A stretch of DNA of 64,000 nucleotides from Ovis canadensis (Eukaryota > Chordata > Mammalia > Artiodactyla > Bovidae), in contig NC_091254.1 in the NCBI RefSeq assembly GCF_042477335.2, forward strand, positions 92,407,501-92,471,500, written 5' to 3'. This document shows positions 53,214 through 64,000 of the stretch, in pieces; position 1 is the stretch's first letter; each line of letters begins with the position of its first letter. Both the position numbers and the translations under genes were made by a program. A model generated the notes under the pieces. It searched no databases, had not been told where the DNA came from, and worked only from the letters and a program-made list of their open reading frames with translations.

Positions 53214-53848
53214 AAATAACAAGTGGCATCTGAAGTTTCTACACCTAAAGTAACCTTTGAGATGAGATCTGATATTTGACTGGTCCCCCCATATGGAGTC
53301 ATGTGTTGATAAACAAAAGCATTAAAGATGTGTTAGGATTGCCCATCACTCAGAGGGCAACTATCCATATTCCGGGCTCTGAGCTCTTTCCTTTTGTAAA
53401 ACCATATAGACTATTAGCTATTTGAAGTGAGTGTGTAATCGTTCAGAACGTGTGGATTTCATGTATTTGAGCTCCTGTCCAGTTTTTCTTCTTCTACCAA
53501 CCTGTGACTCATGAACAACTAGGATCTCTTGTTCTTTCATTCCAGGGGCTGTTCCAGGACTCCAGTCAGTAACTTGAGTATTACAAGGTGCTGAATATGT
53601 TGGTAACCATATTGCAATACACCTCAAGGAAAGGGTTCAGATTTTTATTTTGCAAATATTTTCATTTCCTTCTCTTTTGAATTTTATATCCATGTATCCA
53701 CTCAGATACTCCTAGCCTACAGATGGGGATATTATGAAATGGGCATTTTTCTGAAGAGAATATTTTGCTTGAAAGGCCAAGGACTGAAAGAGATTTGTAG
53801 GTTGTTGATTTTGTTACTTCATACTGGAACTTTTAAGAAGTTTTCATC

Positions 53849-53854
53849 AATAAA
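53849..53854 (+). terminator. Candidate distal poly(A) signal of BIVM
   Basis: AATAAA with T/G-rich sequence about 25-45 nt downstream. Proximal alternatives are at 52808 and 52967. Confidence 0.5.
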
Positions 53855-54474
53855 GTTTTATTTTCTACTTTTAATCATGTGAATGTTTGGAACTTTTAAG
53901 GATGGAGTGGCCTTATAATTTGAAGTATAAGACAGAGGTATATGACAGAATTTGTCAATTCTGCCTGAGTAGCATAAGAAATATCTGACTTATAATTAGT
54001 GAGACTATAGGCACATGTCTGTAATTTTAGATTTTTGTAAGACTTTATAACACGAAATAGAAAACGTAATTCTTTCGCTTGAACCAAATGAAACTAATTT
54101 CTAGACGTAAAATCTTGTTGATTTCATATAGCTCAGCCAAATATTTCAGAGAAGAGGTTGGTAAAGAATGGAGATGAATGCAACATAAAACAGAGAACAC
54201 GGTGACATTGAGGAAAAGAGGATGAGTTTATACATATTGCTTATTGGCCATAATCAACTTTTATAAAACATTTAATATACGTGATCGCTTAATAACTTGG
54301 TTTACAAGTTTGGCAGTTATGAGGAGCACACTGAGGTTTATAGGGACTGCTTTTCCAGAATCTGTAAGCAAGGGACTGCACATTGCTCTTTGAAGCTTAG
54401 TAACATTCCTGTCGTAATTTCTTGGTCAGTTTTTCTTAGGGGTCTCCATAGAAGTAATGAAAGTTCATGTTACT

Positions 54475-54680
54475 GGCTCGCTGCTAACTGGCTGTTATCA
54501 TCTTGGGCAAGTTAAGATCGTTTTTCTTGTGCATAATTCCTCACTGGATAAAATGGGGATAATAGTACTTATCTTACAAACTGTTATGAAGAATAAGTAA
54601 GTTAATAGGTGTAAAGTGTTTTGCACAGTGCTTTCTAGATAGGAATTGCTATTTAAGTGCTTGTTATTATTATTATTTGC
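54475..54680 (+). mobile_element. MIR SINE
   Basis: CTTGGGCAAGTTAAGATCG, CTCACTGGATAAAATGGGGA, GTGTAAAGTGTTTTGCACAG match MIR well. Confidence 0.75.
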
Positions 54681-54726
54681 CTATATAATGTGTATTCTCC
54701 TGTCAGAATCTTGATAGAGAGCCCTT

Positions 54727-54953
54727 TGCTGCTGCTGTTGCCAAGTCACTTCAGTCGTGTCTGACTCTTTGTGACCCTATGGACTGTAGCCCACCAGGCT
54801 CCTCTGTCCATGGGATTCTCCAGGCAAGAATTCTGGAGTGGGTTGCTGTGCCCGCCTCCAGGGGATCTTCCCGACCCAGGAATTGAACCCATGTCTCTTA
54901 TGTCTTCTGCACTGGCAGCAGGTTCTTCACCACTAGTGCTGCCTGCGAAGCCC
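54727..54953 (-). mobile_element. Bov-tA SINE
   Basis: GCTGCTGCTGTTGCCAAGTC to CCACTAGTGCTGCCTGCGAA, antisense. Confidence 0.86.
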
Positions 54954-55439
54954 TTTAAACAGCATCCAAAGGAACCAATTCCTTATTAGTCAAATGAACA
55001 CTCCTCAGTTGATGTTCCTGCAAAAATACATTTTGTATCCAAGAAATGTTGCTCTGGTTTTACAAGCACCTACAGTACTCAAATGCTCACATTAACTACT
55101 TGTTTTTACCTAGCTCTCAGGTAGCTTCATTTAGATCAAATCCTGAAAGTGTTCTTTTTCCTGCTACAATGCCCCATCATTAGGGCAAGCTGGTGCAGCA
55201 GCTATAATACCCCCCAACTTGCCTTCCCCGGACACCAGAGGGTTTCAGGCGAGGTGCTCTGCAATTCAGTCACATTCTGTATTTCAATTTTGCTCGTGGT
55301 GTTCTCCCCCTCAGTCATTCACTCAACAAACTAATGGGGATGTCATTACCTACTAGGTGTTTCATGTTAAGTCACTGATCTCAGAGAAACTGCAAAAAAG
55401 AAGTGCCATCTCCATTTTATTCAGATTCTCTACATTGAA

Positions 55440-55805
55440 CAAATGTGTCCAGGATCCTAGATGTGTCTGCTGGGGCTACCAAAATGAAACGTCAGACTGG
55501 TAGCTTATACAGCATTTATTTTCTCGTAGCTCCAGAGGCTAGAAGTCAAGATCCAAAACTTGGTTTCCTGAACCTTCTTGGTTTGCAGCTCCCTGTGTCC
55601 TCACTTGCTTTTTCCTCTGTGCAAAGAGCCTTAGTGTCTGGGTGTCCAAATTTCCTTTTCTAAGGACACCAGTCAGACTGATTAACTTACCCTAATGGCC
55701 TCATTTTAACTTAAAAAGGCCCAGTTTCCAGTTGGTCACATTCTGAGATGCTGGGGGTTAGCGCTTCAACATTTGAACTTTGGAGGACACGATTCAGCCC
55801 ATACC
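55440..55805 (+). mobile_element. Ancient interspersed repeat (family not assigned)
   Basis: CTGGGGCTACCAAAATGAAA, GCTCCAGAGGCTAGAAGTCA, GACACCAGTCAGACTGATTA and GGACACGATTCAGCCCATAC form a block common across mammalian genomes. Confidence 0.6.
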
Positions 55806-55956
55806 TCAGGATTATTACATGGCTCTGATGGGATCTGAACTTGTGAGAAAATTCAATAGGGTGCAAGATGCCCTGCAGATTTAGATTTGAGGCTGGGAAA
55901 GTGGTCATTTAGACAATATTTATAGAATTCCTGCTAAATATAAACAGTGGGGTATA

Positions 55957-56155
55957 CAACTGGTGGCTCAGAGGATAAAGCATCTGCCTGCAATGCAGGA
56001 GATCCGGGTTCCATCCCTGGGTTGGGACGATCCCCTGGAGAAGGAAATGGCAACCCACTCCAGTATTCTTGCCAGGAGAATCCCACGGACAGAGGATCCT
56101 GGTGGGCTACAGTCCACGGGTTCGCAAAGAGCTGGACACGACTGAGCAACTTCAC
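55957..56155 (+). mobile_element. Bov-tA SINE
   Basis: ACTGGTGGCTCAGAGGATAA, B box GGGTTCCATCCC, body to GACACGACTGAGCAACTTCA. Confidence 0.88.
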
Positions 56156-56379
56156 ACACATACATACAACAGTCAACAAAACAGTTGTTGGTTCCAGTAA
56201 CTTTACAATCTACTCTGTTGGGTGGAGGAAGACACAAATAGGTAATCATATTAATTCCGGCAAAATACATTTAGGAACAAAAGTTCCGCGTATAATTTTA
56301 CATCTGGAGGAAATGCAAGTAAGTACTTTACCAGGATTAGCCCTGAGAGAAAATTAGTTGCAACTAGGTCGTGGGGGTA

Positions 56380-56740
56380 AAGAATCTATGTGACACAGGA
56401 AATGCAGATTAGATCCTTGGGTCAGGAAGATTCTAAGTTAGGAAACAGCAACCCAAAGCATCCGCCTGCAATGCGGCAGACCGGGGTTCAATCCCTGAGT
56501 CAGCAAGATCCCCTGGAGAAGGAAGTGGCAACCCACTCCAGTATTCTTGCCTGGAAAATCCCATGGACGGAGGAGCCTGGGAGGCTACAGTCCATGGGGT
56601 CACAAAGAGTCAGACACGACTGAGCGACTGCACTTTCCTTTCACTTTTCCAATATTGTTGCCTGGGAAATCCCACGGACAGAGGAGCCTGGTGGGCTACA
56701 GTCCATGGGGTTACAGGGTCTGAGGTGACTGAGCAACTGA
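56380..56740 (+). mobile_element. Two or three Bov-tA copies in tandem
   Basis: A degraded head (56380-56450), a full body (56455-56645) and a headless third segment (56655-56740), all plus strand. Confidence 0.78.
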
Positions 56741-57274
56741 GTACACAGGTTCAGGAAACTTGGCTACTGGGAACCATCTGTTTGGGCAAAAAAATAGTTT
56801 CGCTAAAAACTTATTTTCCAATCATTTCTTTTCACTGATTTAAATCTAATTTCGATAGTCCAAATCTGAACAAATTTGTACAAAAAGGCTACCATTCATT
56901 GACCACTAGTGGTTAAGTACTTCACAAACATTACCTATGATCCTTGCTTGAAACAGTTTGTAAGACTGCTTCTATGCCTGCCTATTACAGATGAAGAAAG
57001 ATGTTTTGAACAAACCTGATCTGGGCAATGCTAAACACCATAAGTGGTTCGGTGGGGGTTTGAATCTTAGCCTGAGGGTCCAATCTACCACCTTTCCAGG
57101 AGCTACTCTGGCGATGAGTTTCTTGTTATTTCTGACCTACAAGCCTCTTAAATGCTGAAGAAAAATATACTTCAAGGGCTAAGATTTTAAACCATATTAC
57201 TATCTGGTTACTACAGATTTTCAGATAACTACCTACTTATTAATGAAAAAGCATCAACCAAATCTTCCACCTAC

Positions 57275-58316
57275 TTCTGTTTTGACTATGCTAAGGCCTT
57301 TCACTGTGTGGATCACAACAAACTGTGGAAAGTTCTTAAAGAGATGGGAATACCAGACCACCTGACCTGCCTCCTGAGAAATATGTATGTAGGTGAAGAA
57401 GCAACAGTTATACTTGGACATGGAACAACAGGCTGGTTCCAAATTGGGAAAGGAGTACGTCAAGGCTGTATATTGTCACCCTGCTTATTTAATTTTTATG
57501 CAGAATACATCATGAGAAATGCCAGACTGGATGAAGCACAAGCTGGAATCAAGATTTCCAGAAGTATCAGTAACCTCAGATATGCAGATGACACGTCTGG
57601 CAGAAAGCGTAGAACTAAAGAGCCTCTTGATGAAAGTGAAAGAGGAGAGTGAAAAAGTTGGCTTAAAGCTCAACATTCAGAAAATGAAGATCATGGCATC
57701 TGGTCCCATCACTTCATGGGAAATAGTTGGGGAAACAATGGAAAGTGTCAGACTTTATTTTTTTGGGCTCCAAAATCACTGTAGCTGGTGACTGCAGCCA
57801 TGAAATTAAAAGAAGATTGCTCCTTAGAAGAAAAATTATGACCAACCTAGACAACATATTAAAAAGCAGAGACATTACTTTGCCTACAAAGGTCCATCTA
57901 GTCAAGGATACGGTTTTTCCAGTAGTCAGGTATGGATGTGAGAGTTGGACTATTAGGAAAGCTGAGCGCAGAATTGATGCTTTTGAATTATGGTGTTGGA
58001 GAAGACTCTTGAGAGTCCCTTGGACTGCAAGGAGATCCAACCAGTCCATCCTAAATATTCATTCATTAGAAGGACTGATGCTGAAACGCCAATACTTTGG
58101 CCACCTGACGCGAAGAACTGACTCACTAGAAAAGACCCTGATGCTGGGAAAGATTGAAGGCAGAAGGGGACAACAGAGGATGAGATGTTTGGATGGCATC
58201 ACGAACTCAATGGACATGAGTTTGAGTAAACTCCGGGAGTTGGTGATGGACAGGGAAGCCTGGCGTGCTGCTGTCCATGGGCTCCCAAAGAGTCAGACAC
58301 GACTAAGCGATTGAAA
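57275..58316 (+). mobile_element. BovB LINE with RT segment
   Basis: Plus-strand frames at 57308-57652 (MDHNKLWKVLKEMGIPDHLT, RQGCILSPCLFNFYAEYIMR, RYADD) and 57727-58314 ([20 protein letters not shown]) are BovB reverse transcriptase and C-terminal sequence. Split by frameshifts. It ends about 60 bp before the ERCC5 promoter CpG region. Confidence 0.92.
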
Positions 58317-58369
58317 CGAATTCAAAGCTTCCACCTTTCAGTTATTGCCTCCCGCGATAAACAGTACTT

Positions 58370-64000
<5,631 letters not shown>

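Larger units (their letters stand above)
52245..53875 (+). other. BIVM: BIVM 3' UTR (extent inferred)
   Basis: Three AATAAA hexamers lie downstream of the stop: 52808-52813, 52967-52972 and 53849-53854. The last is followed by a T/G-rich stretch (TCATGTGAATGTTTGG) like a downstream element. Only the long form would carry the Bov-tA at 53006-53213. Confidence 0.55.

Overview
This is nuclear DNA from a ruminant artiodactyl, most likely cattle or another bovid. The evidence is the abundance of Bov-tA and Bov-A2 SINEs, BovB (RTE) LINE fragments, CHR-type SINEs and artiodactyl L1 3' ends, with ancient MIR, MLT1-like and L1M relics and intron-rich vertebrate genes. I had no database; names rest on recognising the encoded proteins. 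The order TEX30 - POGLUT2 - BIVM - ERCC5 is the conserved block known from human 13q33.

Layout: (1) 1-6.6 kb, TEX30 on the minus strand: five coding exons, a non-coding first exon in a CpG island, 225 residues, alpha/beta-hydrolase-like. (2) 8.0-21 kb, POGLUT2 (KDELC1) on the minus strand: ten coding exons, 502 residues, an ER protein O-glucosyltransferase ending in KDEL. (3) 20.7-23 kb, a large CpG island between POGLUT2 and BIVM, read as a divergent promoter. (4) 23-34 kb, the probable first intron of BIVM, packed with BovB copies and holding a 36-bp minisatellite that grew inside a CHR SINE. (5) 34.4-53.9 kb, nine coding exons of BIVM on the plus strand (502 residues) and a 3' UTR. (6) 53.9-58.4 kb, BIVM-ERCC5 intergenic DNA, mostly repeats. 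(7) 58.4-64 kb, the CpG promoter and first two coding exons of ERCC5 (XPG), which runs off the right edge.

The exon models were built by hand from GT/AG boundaries and reading phase. TEX30 sums to 678 nt, POGLUT2 to 1509 nt, BIVM to 1509 nt and the ERCC5 part to 264 nt, with no frameshift or premature stop, so all four look functional. They do not form one pathway: hydrolase-like protein, Notch/fibrillin EGF glucosylation in the ER, a basic protein of unknown function, and nucleotide-excision repair.

I found no new multi-gene system. The strongest unusual signals are the homogenised CpG-dense 36-bp array (29667-30335), an almost loop-free inverted SINE pair in the last POGLUT2 intron, the KDEL signal isolated on a tiny last exon, overlapping uORFs in the TEX30 leader, a Cys/His signature in BIVM suggesting a papain-like fold, and a retro-insertion with a clean target duplication just after ERCC5 exon 1.
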